NCBI RefSeq assembly: GCF_000697965.2
Contig: NZ_CP015882.1
Span: 868,001-932,000 of the forward strand
Source of the DNA: Ensifer adhaerens
Lineage (GTDB): Bacteria; Pseudomonadota; Alphaproteobacteria; Rhizobiales; Rhizobiaceae
Reading direction: 5' to 3'
DNA length: 64,000 bases
The first letter of the stretch is position 1. Each line of letters opens with the position of its first letter. The position numbers were made by a program, and so were the translations under genes. Positions 8,786-17,800 of this stretch are shown in pieces. The notes under the pieces were generated by a model, which had not been told where the DNA came from, made no database searches, and saw only the letters and a list, made by a program, of their open reading frames with translations.

Positions 8786-8952
8786 AACTGCAGTCCTTGG
8801 GTGATGGGGAATGGCTGGCATTCGCTCCAGGAGTGATGGCGCAGCGAGACGGGGTGTTCAGCCGTATGCGGCGGCCGGATATGTTTTGGCCGCCGCCGCC
8901 ATCCCGATGTGAGCCTGGGTGCTAGAAGCCTCAGGCCTTTATGTCGGACAAG

Positions 8953-9252
8953 CTACGAGTCGTAATGCTCGGGCATTTCCTTGAGTTGATCCTTGGTCCA
9001 CGTCGTCACGGCGTGGACGTCGCCGTCTTCGTCACGCATGAAATCGAGATCGGCAAGCGGCACGGCAACGGGTTTTGCTCCGATGCCCAGAAACCCGCCG
9101 ACGTCGATGACGACGGTGCTCGCTGTGCCGACGCCGTGGACGTGGTCGACCGTGCCGACCTTATCGTCGTCCGCTCCGTAAACCGTTGCCCCTTCCAAAA
9201 TCGCCGGTGTCAGTTCCGTGGCTGCAAGGCGTACGTGACCAGTGTGATCCAT
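8953..9252 (-). CDS. PRC-barrel domain protein, probable general-stress protein
   Basis: A 99-aa soluble protein: MDHTGHVRLAATEL, then a PRC-barrel (LEGATVYGADDDKVGTVDHVHG, VIDVGGFLGIGAKPVAVPL, FMRDEDGDVHAVT) and a C-terminal TKDQLKEMPEHYD. Such short PRC-barrel proteins are abundant in rhizobia and often stress-induced. Start chosen at 9252 because an AAGGAG site lies just upstream. A GGAAC-N18-TT element 32 bases before the ATG fits the RpoE2/EcfG promoter, which agrees with a stress role. Molecular function unknown. Confidence 0.88.
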   Translation of the reverse strand: MDHTGHVRLAATELTPAILEGATVYGADDDKVGTVDHVHGVGTASTVVIDVGGFLGIGAKPVAVPLADLDFMRDEDGDVHAVTTWTKDQLKEMPEHYDS

Positions 9253-9283
9253 CTTCGTTGCTCCTTTGACTTGATAGTGGGAG

Positions 9284-9308
9284 AACCGACTCGAGCGCAA
9301 ACGGTTCC
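9284..9308 (-). promoter_or_regulatory. RpoE2/EcfG-type general-stress promoter
   Basis: On the minus strand GGAAC (bases 9308-9304) is followed after exactly 18 bases by TT (9285-9284). This matches the Sinorhizobium RpoE2 consensus GGAAC-N18/19-TT. It lies 32 bases before the PRC-barrel ATG, giving a short leader that still contains the ribosome site. Confidence 0.65.
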
Positions 9309-9368
9309 ATCACCGTGTCACAGGTTCAAGCACGGGCATGAGTTTCTAGAAGGGCTGCGAATGTCGCG

Positions 9369-10391
9369 TCATCGCCGTGCCGGCGGGGGGCCAACGGAGT
9401 TGCGGATGACGAGGTCAGGCCGCAGCAGGATTTCGGTTTCGGAGGGCGCGCGGTCTGAAAGCAGTTCCAGAAGCAGCGCCATCGCGTGTTTGCCGATGGC
9501 GGTGCGGGGCTGGCGGATGGTCGTCAGCGAAGGCGTCATGAAACTCGCTTGCGGGACATCATCGAAGCCGGTGACGGAAAAATCGTCAGGGATGTCGTAG
9601 CCGCGGGCGCGCAGGCCAAGCGTCACGCCAAGTGCGGTCTGGTCGTTGACGCACATGAAGGCGGTCGGCAGGTCGTCACGCATGAAGAGTTGTTCGAGCG
9701 CCAGCCTGCCGCTTTCCACCGTGCCGTCGCCTTCCATGATCAGACGGCTATTGATGGCAATATCGGCCGCTGCAAGCCCCGCTTCATATCCCTGCCGCCG
9801 GCGACCATAGGCAAGGCGGGTGTTGGAATCGCCGATGAAGGCGATGCGCCGGTGGCCTTCGGAAATCAGGAGATCGACGACTTTGCGAGCGCCCTCGACG
9901 TCATCGACCCCGACATAGGGGATGCCGCCGTTAAAGACCGGCTCGAAAACGCCGACGGTCGGCGGCAGCCGCGCCGTTAGCGTCTGATGGCCGAAGGGAA
10001 GGATGCCCGTAAACAGGATCATGCCCGCCGCCTGGTTGGAATTGAAGAACTTCAAATATTCCAGGCCACGCTGGGCGTCGTTCTGCGTATGGCCGATCAG
10101 GACGCCGTAACCATGCGCGCGCGCTTCGTTTTCGAGACCCACAAGAATGCTGGAAAAGTTCGGATCACCGATATCCGGTGCGACAACGAGGATCATGTTC
10201 GACCGCCCGAGCCGCAGGCTGCGCGCCATCGCATTGGGCGTGTAGCCGGTAATCGCGATCGCCTGGTTTACCTTGAGGCGCGTCGATTTGGCTACCTTTT
10301 CCGGCATGTGAATGGCCCGCGATACGGTCGCGATCGACACTTCGGCGATCCGTGCGACGTCTTCAATGGTTGCGGGCTGGGAATTGGACAC
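9369..10391 (-). CDS. LacI-family repressor of the adjacent sugar ABC operon
   Basis: A 340-aa regulator: N-terminal LacI helix-turn-helix and hinge (TIEDVARIAEVSIATVSRAI, then KVNQAIAITGYTPNAMARSLR) followed by a periplasmic-binding-protein-like sensor (MILVVAPDIGDPNFSSIL through GFDDVPQASFMTPSLTTIRQP). The GTG at 10391 is chosen: it has a GAGG site upstream and gives the usual short N-terminus; an upstream in-frame start adds 29 residues of non-family sequence. The gene is divergent from the sugar ABC operon, and paired palindromes between them are the likely operators, so it probably controls both the operon and itself. Inducer unknown, probably the transported sugar. Confidence 0.93.
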   Translation of the reverse strand: MSNSQPATIEDVARIAEVSIATVSRAIHMPEKVAKSTRLKVNQAIAITGYTPNAMARSLRLGRSNMILVVAPDIGDPNFSSILVGLENEARAHGYGVLIGHTQNDAQRGLEYLKFFNSNQAAGMILFTGILPFGHQTLTARLPPTVGVFEPVFNGGIPYVGVDDVEGARKVVDLLISEGHRRIAFIGDSNTRLAYGRRRQGYEAGLAAADIAINSRLIMEGDGTVESGRLALEQLFMRDDLPTAFMCVNDQTALGVTLGLRARGYDIPDDFSVTGFDDVPQASFMTPSLTTIRQPRTAIGKHAMALLLELLSDRAPSETEILLRPDLVIRNSVGPPPARR

Positions 10392-10478
10392 ACTTGGCCT
10401 CGGGATTTGCTGCGAGGACGTTACACAGGTTCGCCCGACGGTCAAACGAAGAAGCCAAAAAAATTGTCGAGCAATCAC

Positions 10479-10518
10479 GATGTAAACCTTTACATCGGCG
10501 AGTGTAAAGGTTTACATC
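10479..10518. promoter_or_regulatory. Paired LacI-type operators
   Basis: Two palindromes: 10479-10496 with arms GATGTAAA/TTTACATC around CC, and 10503-10516 with arms TGTAAA/TTTACA around GG. Centres are 22 bases apart, about two helical turns. Together they form a larger inverted repeat. They sit between the divergent LacI gene and ABC operon, 36-75 bases before the operon ATG. Confidence 0.75.
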
Positions 10519-10553
10519 ATTGAAATAGCGGTGGAGGCCGCAGGGAGGGGATA

Positions 10554-12080
10554 ATGACCACGGAGCATGTCGACGGGGCTCCCGTCGTGCTGTCGGCGCG
10601 CCGCATCAGCAAATCGTTCAGCGGCGTGCAGGTCCTGTTCAGCGTCGATTTCGAGCTTCGCCAGGGCGAAATCCATGCGCTCATGGGCGAGAACGGGGCT
10701 GGAAAATCCACGCTGGTGAAGATCCTGTCGGGCTTCGAGCAGCCGACATCGGGCGAGATCCTGCTTGACGGGAAGTCGACGAAGCTGCCGGCCAATGGCG
10801 CTGCGGAAGCGCTCGGCATCGTCATCATCCACCAGGAATTCAATCTTGCCGAACATCTGACCGTTACCGAGAGCCTGTTTCTCGGCCGCGAGGTAACCCG
10901 TTTCGGCGTGCTCGACCGCAAGTTCATGCGCGCCGAGACCCGTCGTGTGCTCGATCTCCTCGGTTCGCATGTCGATGAGAGCGCGATGATCGGATCGCTC
11001 TCGATTGCCGAAAAGCAGATGGTCGAGATCGCCAAGGCCATCAGCCGCGATGCGCGCGTCGTGTTCATGGACGAGCCGACGGCTGTGCTGTCGCGCGAGG
11101 AGACGAACTTCCTGTTCCGGCTGGTGCGCAAGCTGCGCGACAAGGGAACGAGCTTCGTCTTCGTGTCGCACAAGCTCGACGAGGTGATGGAACTGACCGA
11201 CCGCGTGACGGTGCTGCGCGACGGCCAGTGGATCAAGACGTCGCCGACCTCCATTCTCGACGGCGAGGCGATCGCCCAGCTGATGGTCGGGCGCGAGCTG
11301 TCGAGCCTTTATCCCGCAAAGAACGAGCCGGATGTCGACGAAGACGTGGTTCTGCGCGTCGATGCGGTATCGACCGGCTATGTCCGCGACGCGAGCTTCG
11401 AGGTGCGCCGCGGCGAAGTCCTCGGCTTTTCCGGCATGATCGGCTCAGGCCGGACGGAGCTGATGGAGGCGATCGTCGGCTTGCGCGCGCGCACGGCCGG
11501 CGAGGTGCTGGTGCGTGGCGAGCCGGTGCCATCCGGCGACGTGCATGCGGCCAACAAGGCTGGCCTTGCCTATATGACCAAGGACCGCAAGGCCAAGGGG
11601 CTCCTGCTCAATGCCGGCATGATGGCGAACCTGACGCTGCAATCGCTCGGCCGCCACAGCCGCCTCGGCTATCTCGATCCCGGCAGCGAAGAGGCGGCCC
11701 TGGTCAAGGCGCGGCGTCGCTTCGACATTCGCGTGCGGGACGACAGGATCGTAGCCGGGCGCATGTCCGGCGGCAATCAGCAGAAGCTGCTTCTCGCCAA
11801 GGTCATGGAAACCGACCCCAGCATCATCATCATCGATGAGCCGACGCGGGGCATCGACGTCGGCACCAAGCAGCAGATCTATCACTTCATTTCGGCGCTC
11901 GCCCGGGATGGCCGCTCGATCATCGTCGTCTCCTCCGAGATGCCGGAGATCATTGGCCTTTGCAGTCGCGTCGCGGTCATGCGGGAAGGCCATATCGCCG
12001 GCATTCTCGAAGGCGACGAGATCTCCGAACAGGAGATCATGCGTTACGCCGCAGGCCTGAAGAAAAAGACGGCGGCTTGA
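10554..12080 (+). CDS. Ribose-type sugar ABC transporter, ATP-binding protein (RbsA-like)
   Basis: A 508-aa double ATPase that powers sugar import at the inner membrane. The first half has a complete Walker A (GENGAGKST), a signature-like LSIAEKQ and Walker B (VVFMDEPTAVLS). The second half has a degenerate Walker A (GMIGSGRTE), the signature SGGNQQK and Walker B (IIIIDEPTRGID), as is normal for the RbsA/XylG/AraG class. First gene of an operon with permease and binding protein, divergent from the LacI repressor. The sugar cannot be named from sequence; pentose, polyol or hexose are all possible. Confidence 0.93.
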   Translation: MTTEHVDGAPVVLSARRISKSFSGVQVLFSVDFELRQGEIHALMGENGAGKSTLVKILSGFEQPTSGEILLDGKSTKLPANGAAEALGIVIIHQEFNLAEHLTVTESLFLGREVTRFGVLDRKFMRAETRRVLDLLGSHVDESAMIGSLSIAEKQMVEIAKAISRDARVVFMDEPTAVLSREETNFLFRLVRKLRDKGTSFVFVSHKLDEVMELTDRVTVLRDGQWIKTSPTSILDGEAIAQLMVGRELSSLYPAKNEPDVDEDVVLRVDAVSTGYVRDASFEVRRGEVLGFSGMIGSGRTELMEAIVGLRARTAGEVLVRGEPVPSGDVHAANKAGLAYMTKDRKAKGLLLNAGMMANLTLQSLGRHSRLGYLDPGSEEAALVKARRRFDIRVRDDRIVAGRMSGGNQQKLLLAKVMETDPSIIIIDEPTRGIDVGTKQQIYHFISALARDGRSIIVVSSEMPEIIGLCSRVAVMREGHIAGILEGDEISEQEIMRYAAGLKKKTAA

Positions 12081-12150
12081 GCCGCATCAGCGGCGCGGCC
12101 GACGGCAACAACAACAAGATTCCCGACAGATGGGGGAGGTTCGATTGGAC

Positions 12151-13161
12151 ATGAGCGTGAACCAGGAAGGCAGCCAGGAAGCCATCCGCCGCCGCAGCTG
12201 GCGTGACATTGATCTGAGGGCAGTGGCGCCATTCGTTGCGCTGGCGTTGCTTCTCTTGGTCGGCGCGCTGGTCAATCCCAATTTCATCAGCATCACCAAC
12301 CTCGCCAATGTCGCCACCCGAAGCGCCTTCATTGCGATCATCGCGGTTGGCGCGACCTTCGTGATTTCGTCCGGAGATCTCGACCTCTCCGTGGGCGCCA
12401 TGGTCGCGTTCATCGCCAGCCTGATGATCCTGTTCATGAACTCCGGCGTCATTGCCGATCCGGTTCTCATGCTCCTGGCGGCAATCCTCTTTGCCATCGT
12501 CGCCGGTGCGCTTTGCGGCCTCACCAACGGCCTGATCACCACCGTCGGCAAGATCGAGCCCTTCATCGCGACACTCGGCACCATGGGCATCTATCGCGGG
12601 CTGACGACTTGGCTCTCGCAGGGCGGAGCGATCACGCTCAAGGAGCCTGAGCTGCAGGAAATGTACCGGCCAGCCTATTTCGGCACGATCGCCGGCGTGC
12701 CGGTTCCGATCGTCGTCATCCTTGCGGTGACTGCTGTTGCTGCCTTTGTCCTCTACCGCACGCGCTACGGTCGCCACGTCGTTGCTGTCGGTTCCAACCG
12801 CGACGTTGCCCGCTATTCGGGCATCTCCGTCAATCGCGTGCGCACCATCGCCTTCGTCATTCAAGGGCTCTGCGTTGCGGTCGCTGTTCTCCTCTATGTG
12901 CCGCGCCTCGGCTCGACCTCGGCCACGACGGGCATTTTGTGGGAGCTGCAGGCGATCACCGCCGTCGTCGTCGGCGGCACGGCGCTGAAGGGCGGCGCAG
13001 GGCGCGTCTGGGGCACGATCTGCGGCGCGTTCATCCTCGAGTTGGTCGGCAACATCATGCTGCTCTCCAACTTCATCAGCGAATATCTGATCGGTGCCAT
13101 CCAGGGCGCGATCATCATCATTGCGATGCTCGTCCAGCGTTCGCTGGTGCGGAAGTCGTGA
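12151..13161 (+). CDS. Ribose-type sugar ABC transporter permease (RbsC-like)
   Basis: A 336-aa inner-membrane permease of the BPD_transp_2 family with about nine to ten hydrophobic segments. Typical motifs are FVISSGDLDLSVGAMVAFIA, GLTNGLITTVGKIEPFIATLGTM and AITAVVVGGTALKGGAGRVWGT. ATG 12151 is preferred because a GGGGGAGG site lies 12 bases upstream; a TTG at 12145 has closer spacing and is an alternative. Only one permease gene is present, so it probably forms a homodimer with the RbsA-like ATPase. Confidence 0.92.
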   Translation: MSVNQEGSQEAIRRRSWRDIDLRAVAPFVALALLLLVGALVNPNFISITNLANVATRSAFIAIIAVGATFVISSGDLDLSVGAMVAFIASLMILFMNSGVIADPVLMLLAAILFAIVAGALCGLTNGLITTVGKIEPFIATLGTMGIYRGLTTWLSQGGAITLKEPELQEMYRPAYFGTIAGVPVPIVVILAVTAVAAFVLYRTRYGRHVVAVGSNRDVARYSGISVNRVRTIAFVIQGLCVAVAVLLYVPRLGSTSATTGILWELQAITAVVVGGTALKGGAGRVWGTICGAFILELVGNIMLLSNFISEYLIGAIQGAIIIIAMLVQRSLVRKS

Positions 13162-13164
13162 GAC

Positions 13165-13189
13165 GGCCGGGCCTACAGGTCTCCCGGCC
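13165..13189 (+). terminator. Intercistronic hairpin between permease and binding-protein genes
   Basis: Seven-base GC stem (GGCCGGG at 13165-13171, CCCGGCC at 13183-13189) with an 11-base loop and no T tract. It more likely protects or processes mRNA to favour the binding protein than ends transcription. Confidence 0.4.
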
Positions 13190-13224
13190 TTGAACAGGCT
13201 GACCTGAAATTTGGGAGGAACTTA

Positions 13225-14178
13225 ATGCACAAGAAGCTATTCGGCCTGACCCTTGCCGCGATGACCGCCTTTGCCGGCGTGTCTCACGCGCAAGAGGAAA
13301 AGAAAGTAACCATCGGCGTCTCGATCCCGGCGGCCGACCATGGCTGGACGGCCGGCGTGGTGTTCCATGCCGAACGGGTCGCCAAGATCCTGATGGAGCG
13401 TAATCCCGGCCTGAACGTCATCGTCAAGACCTCACCCGATCCGGCAAGCCAGGCCAACGCCGTGCAGGATCTTGAGACGCAAGGCATCGACGCGCTCGTC
13501 ATCCTGCCGACCGATCCGGATCCGCTGGTCAACGCCATCAAGGAAGTGAAGGGCAAGGGCACCTTCGTCGCTCTCGTCGACCGTGCCCCGAGTGTCAACG
13601 ACAACTCGGTGCGTGACCTCTACGTTGCCGGCAACAATCCGGCGCTTGGCCAGGTCGCTGGCGAGTACATCAAGGCAACGACGCCGGAAGCTGAAGTCGT
13701 CGTCATCCGCGGCCTGCCGATCCCGATCGACCAGCAGCGCCAGGACGGCTTCGACAAGGGCATCGAAGGCTCGAAGGTCAAGGTTCTCGACCGCCAGTAC
13801 GGCAACTGGAACCGCGACGATGCCTTCAAGGTCATGCAGGACTACCTGACCAAGTACCCGAAGATCGATGTTGTCTGGTGCCAGGACGACGACATGGCCG
13901 TCGGCGTGCTGCAGGCGATCGAGCAGGCCAAGCGCACCGACATCCAGTATGTCGTCGCCGGCGCAGGCTCGAAGGAAATGATCAAGAAGGTCATGGACGG
14001 CGACAAGATGATCCCGGTCGACGTGCTCTATCCGCCGGCAATGGTCGGCACGGCGCTCGAAATGACCGTCGCCAACTTCTACGGCCAGGTTCCGGTGCGC
14101 GGCGTCTACACGATCGATGCAACGCTCGTGACCAAGGACAATGCGAAGGACTTCTACTTCCCGGATTCGCCGTTCTGA
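13225..14178 (+). CDS. Sugar ABC transporter periplasmic binding protein
   Basis: A 317-aa periplasmic sugar-binding protein (Peripl_BP_4 class) with a signal peptide ending VSHAQ. The mature protein starts KKVTIGVSIPAADHGWTAGV, has QDLETQGIDALVILPTDPDPL and a C-terminal lobe with WCQDDDMAVGVLQAIEQ. A GGGAGG site precedes the ATG. Last gene of the operon; its product delivers the ligand to the RbsC-like permease. The aromatic residues near the front (HGW) fit a sugar ligand. A hairpin and a second weaker one follow. Confidence 0.93.
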   Translation: MHKKLFGLTLAAMTAFAGVSHAQEEKKVTIGVSIPAADHGWTAGVVFHAERVAKILMERNPGLNVIVKTSPDPASQANAVQDLETQGIDALVILPTDPDPLVNAIKEVKGKGTFVALVDRAPSVNDNSVRDLYVAGNNPALGQVAGEYIKATTPEAEVVVIRGLPIPIDQQRQDGFDKGIEGSKVKVLDRQYGNWNRDDAFKVMQDYLTKYPKIDVVWCQDDDMAVGVLQAIEQAKRTDIQYVVAGAGSKEMIKKVMDGDKMIPVDVLYPPAMVGTALEMTVANFYGQVPVRGVYTIDATLVTKDNAKDFYFPDSPF

Positions 14179-14192
14179 TTAAGCTTTGATGT

Positions 14193-14223
14193 GATGACGG
14201 CCCGCGATTTGTGGGCCGTCATC
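14193..14223 (+). terminator. Hairpin terminator after sugar ABC operon
   Basis: An 11-bp perfect stem GATGACGGCCC/GGGCCGTCATC, extended to 13 with one mismatch, lies 15 bases after the binding-protein stop. No T tract follows directly. A second 7-bp GC hairpin (14255-14274) followed by TTT may complete termination. Confidence 0.55.
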
Positions 14224-14371
14224 AGGCTCGACGAGGCTGAAAATACTGCCCCGCGGCCGGCCATCTTGCCGGCCTTTCAATTGCATTAGCATGCTGTTGA
14301 ATTTCACTATGAATCGTCATAAAACCGTCACATAGCCGCCTGACCTTCCCTTGGCTTCCAGTCAGTTCAAC

Positions 14372-14884
14372 ATGAGAGCGATGATGCAAACACCCGCTGT
14401 GTCACGTCTGTCATCTGACGCGATAGCCGCTTCCGACGCAGAGCCGGTCGTCGTCGACCAGGCTGGTGCGATCTGCATTCGCAAGGAAAGCGGCGGAGAC
14501 CGGTTCGAGGTGCTGCTCATTTGCGGCCGCACCACCGGGCTCTGGGGCATTCCCAAGGGGCACCTGGAGTATGGTGAAGACACCCCTGGCGCTGCCGTCC
14601 GGGAAGCGTTCGAAGAGGCCGGTGTCATCGGAACGGCGTTAAACGACGAAATCGGCGGTTACACCTACAGCAAGCTCGGCAAGGCCGCCGTCTATCACGT
14701 CCAGGTTCACTTGATCGCCGTTGTGTCCATGGCGCCCGACTTTCCGGAAAAGGGCGCGCGCGCGATGCGCTGGGTGCCGGCGTCCCTCGCGGCGTCGCTT
14801 GTCGGGCAGCCTGGCCTTAAAACGCTTCTCACCGAACGGCTGGGCGGGCTTGGAAACGATAGTCTCGCGAGTTGCGCCGATTAG
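14372..14884 (+). CDS. Nudix hydrolase
   Basis: A protein of about 170 aa that hydrolyses nucleoside-diphosphate-linked substrates. The Nudix box is complete: GHLEYGEDTPGAAVREAFEEAGV fits G-x5-E-x7-REUxEE-x-GU. The strand before it (GAICIRKESGGDRFEVLLIC) and TGLWGIPKG are also family features. Start is uncertain: ATGs at 14372, 14381 and 14384 lie together and none has a strong ribosome site. It resembles Nudix proteins that act on diphosphoinositol or dinucleoside polyphosphates, but substrate cannot be assigned. Confidence 0.9.
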   Translation: MRAMMQTPAVSRLSSDAIAASDAEPVVVDQAGAICIRKESGGDRFEVLLICGRTTGLWGIPKGHLEYGEDTPGAAVREAFEEAGVIGTALNDEIGGYTYSKLGKAAVYHVQVHLIAVVSMAPDFPEKGARAMRWVPASLAASLVGQPGLKTLLTERLGGLGNDSLASCAD

Positions 14885-14892
14885 TCACGTCC

Positions 14893-17800
14893 CTAAAGCC
14901 GGTCCCGCCTGCGACGCAGCTCGGCGGCGATCATGGCCTCGTCGCGCCGAAGACTGAGGTGTTGCGCGGCCGCCATGCCATCCTTCCACACCGACATTGC
15001 GCCGGCCTCCTTGCCCTCCAGCCAGAGCGATACGCCCGACCACAGCGCGAGTTGAGGTACGCCGATCGGAAAGGCTCGGGCATAACGTTTGAGTTCGCGT
15101 AGCGCTTGGGCCTCCCAGCGCGGCCATTCGTCGTAAGCGTGTGCGAGGCCGGCCTCGCGGCCCCGCAGGAAAACCTCGGCGGCGCCGGAGATGCCGACCA
15201 AAGTGCTGTGGGACGAAGGCCGGCGCATCAATTTGACCAGTTGCAAGGTTTCGGCGGCCGCCTGGACACTCTCCGCATGCCGCCCCGTGCGCGCGAGCGC
15301 CAGCGCCAGCGCACCCTTCGCCGAGATCTGCGCGGCCAGATCGACCGACCCGAGCATCGCCGAGCCGATCAGCCGGAGAATGTCGACGGCCTCGCGCGGC
15401 TGATCCGTGTGAAGCACGCACAACGCCTTGCACCGCAACGCCCAGATTTCCTGCTGGATATTGCCGGCATTCTGCGCGCGCGAGAGCAGGGCGGTCGCCG
15501 TTGGTTCGAGCGCGGCCTGCTCGCCACGGTAGTAGAGCGACCAGAAGCGCATGCCCTGGGCATTGCACCACCGCAATTGGTCGCCGGCTCGAAGGCAGAA
15601 CTGCTGGCCCTGTTCCAGCCTTGCGTCCACCCCCGCCCATTCTCCGCGTCCGAGCTGCCAGAGCGCGTCGAGATTGCAGACATGCGCATGGATCGCGGTG
15701 TCTGAAAGCTCGGTCGCGATCCGCTCCGCCCTTTCCATGAAATAGCGGCACCCGGAGCGCCAGCCCATCATCCCGAAGCCGCAGCCGAGCTGCGAGGCGG
15801 CGACGGCCATTTCGATCGTCCGTCCGGTCCGTTCGGCGCGCGCCACCGCGCCAACGAGATTGCACATTCCACGGGTGAAGCGCAGCTCGAAGTAGTCAAC
15901 CAGCGCTGCCTGGTTCAGGCACCGCGCCATTTCCCTCTCCCAGGACAGCCGGTCCTCGCGGCGGGCAAGCTTCGCTGTTTCCGGCAGCATCTGCTGCGCC
16001 GCAAGCCGCAAGCTGCGAGCGGCAAGCCGTACCAGCGTCGCAGACGAAGAGACGGGAACCGGTTGGCCGGCCGCTTTCAGCGCATTCCTGACGGCAATGC
16101 CCTGCGCGTGAATGTCGCCGCGACTGTAGTGCGCTTCGGCAAGTTTGCGCCGCCAGCGAACCGCCTGCAGTCGCTGTTCGGGCGTCCAGTCCTGCGGCTT
16201 CGGCTCGTGCGCCATGCAAATGCCGAGAAAGAACTCGACCTCGCGGAAGGCGCCGACCTGCAAAGCCCTCGCGGCCGCCAGGTCCGCGTATTTCACGACC
16301 TTCTCCTTGTTGTCCGCCGCCTCGAAATGCTGAACGAGAACCGCCAGATCTCCACCCATTGCTTCAATGCGGCTGCGCTCCAGCCAGTGGGCGAGCGATG
16401 CGTGGAGGCGGCTGCGCAGGTCGCCCGGCATCGATCCGTAGACCACATCGCGCGTCTGGTCGTGACGGAATTCGTAGCTTCCGGCTTGGCCGAGCCGGCG
16501 CACCAGATGGGCATCGACCAGCCTTTCGACGGCGGAGCCGAGCCCTTCCGCATTCAGCTCTTCTTTCAGCAATGCCTCCAGCTCGGCAAAGGTGAACGAG
16601 CGTCCGATGACGGCCGCCGCTTTGATCACGTCCTGCGATGTCGAATCGAGGCGATCCACTCGCTCTCGGATGACGCGCTCGACTCCCTCGAAATACTGGA
16701 GGTCCTCAAGGGGGCGGATCGAGCGCCAGAGGCCATCGCGCACGGCGATCAAGCCTTCGCTCTTCAGCGTCAGCGCGATCTCCTCGGCAAAGAAGGGATT
16801 GCCTCCGGCAAGGGCGGCGACCCTGCGCGCGAGTTCCTGTTGTGGCGGAACCTCGCCAAGGGTGCGCGAAACGAGTTCGCAAACAGTGCCGTCGTCGAGC
16901 TCTTCGAGTTCGAGGATGCGGTAGCGCCGTGCCGGCTCCTCTGTCTCGGTCCCGGCTTCGCCTGCCGCCTCGACCCGTCGTCGCAATTGCTTCAGATCCT
17001 CGGGCACCTCTTCGGAGCGCACGCAGAGCACGAGCAGCAGCGAAGGCACAGAACCGAGCACCCATTCGACCAGCCGCCAGGAGGCGGAATCCAGCCACTG
17101 GCTGTCTTCGAGTACGAGGGCGAACGGCCGTGGCGCCAAGACGCCGAGGATATCGCCGAGGAGGCGCATGGTCGCATCGGCGCGGTGGGCACCTTCCAGG
17201 TGGCGCGTTCCCTCGTTCTGCTCGATCTCGATCGCCAGCAGGTCGTTAAGAAGGGGCAGGCGGTCTGCGATCCACGGCGCCGTGCGGATGCGCGCGGTAA
17301 TGCTTTCGAGCAGGACGAGGCCATCGCTTTCGGCGGGCAATCCCAAAAGCGTTTCAAGAACGCGTCGCCAGGCCAGAAGCGAGCTTCGCCGGTCGTCCCG
17401 TTCGGCGAGCGTCACGGCAATCGCCACTCCCGCGGCGTGAAGATTCTCGGTAAAGGTGGCAGCCAGCCTGCTCTTGCCGATGCCGGGTTCGCCCAGGATG
17501 ACGACAAGACGGCTCGAACCGCCGCGCGTCTCCTCGAAAGCATGCTGCAGGAAAGCGAGTTCCCGCTCTCGGCCAATCAGCGTTGCCGCAGACAGGGCCC
17601 GCGACTTCGGCTCAAGAGGCCGAAAGACCGGCGCCACGTCGCCAAGTCCCGCCAGCTGGACGGTTCCGCGTTGCTCGAAATCGAAGGACGCCCGGCTTGC
17701 CCTTTCGGTCGGCGCATCGCACAGCACATCATTGGAGACGGTCGTGACGAGGCGCGCGGCGCGATTGACCGGCGTGCCGAGAACCATCAGCTGTCGCCGG

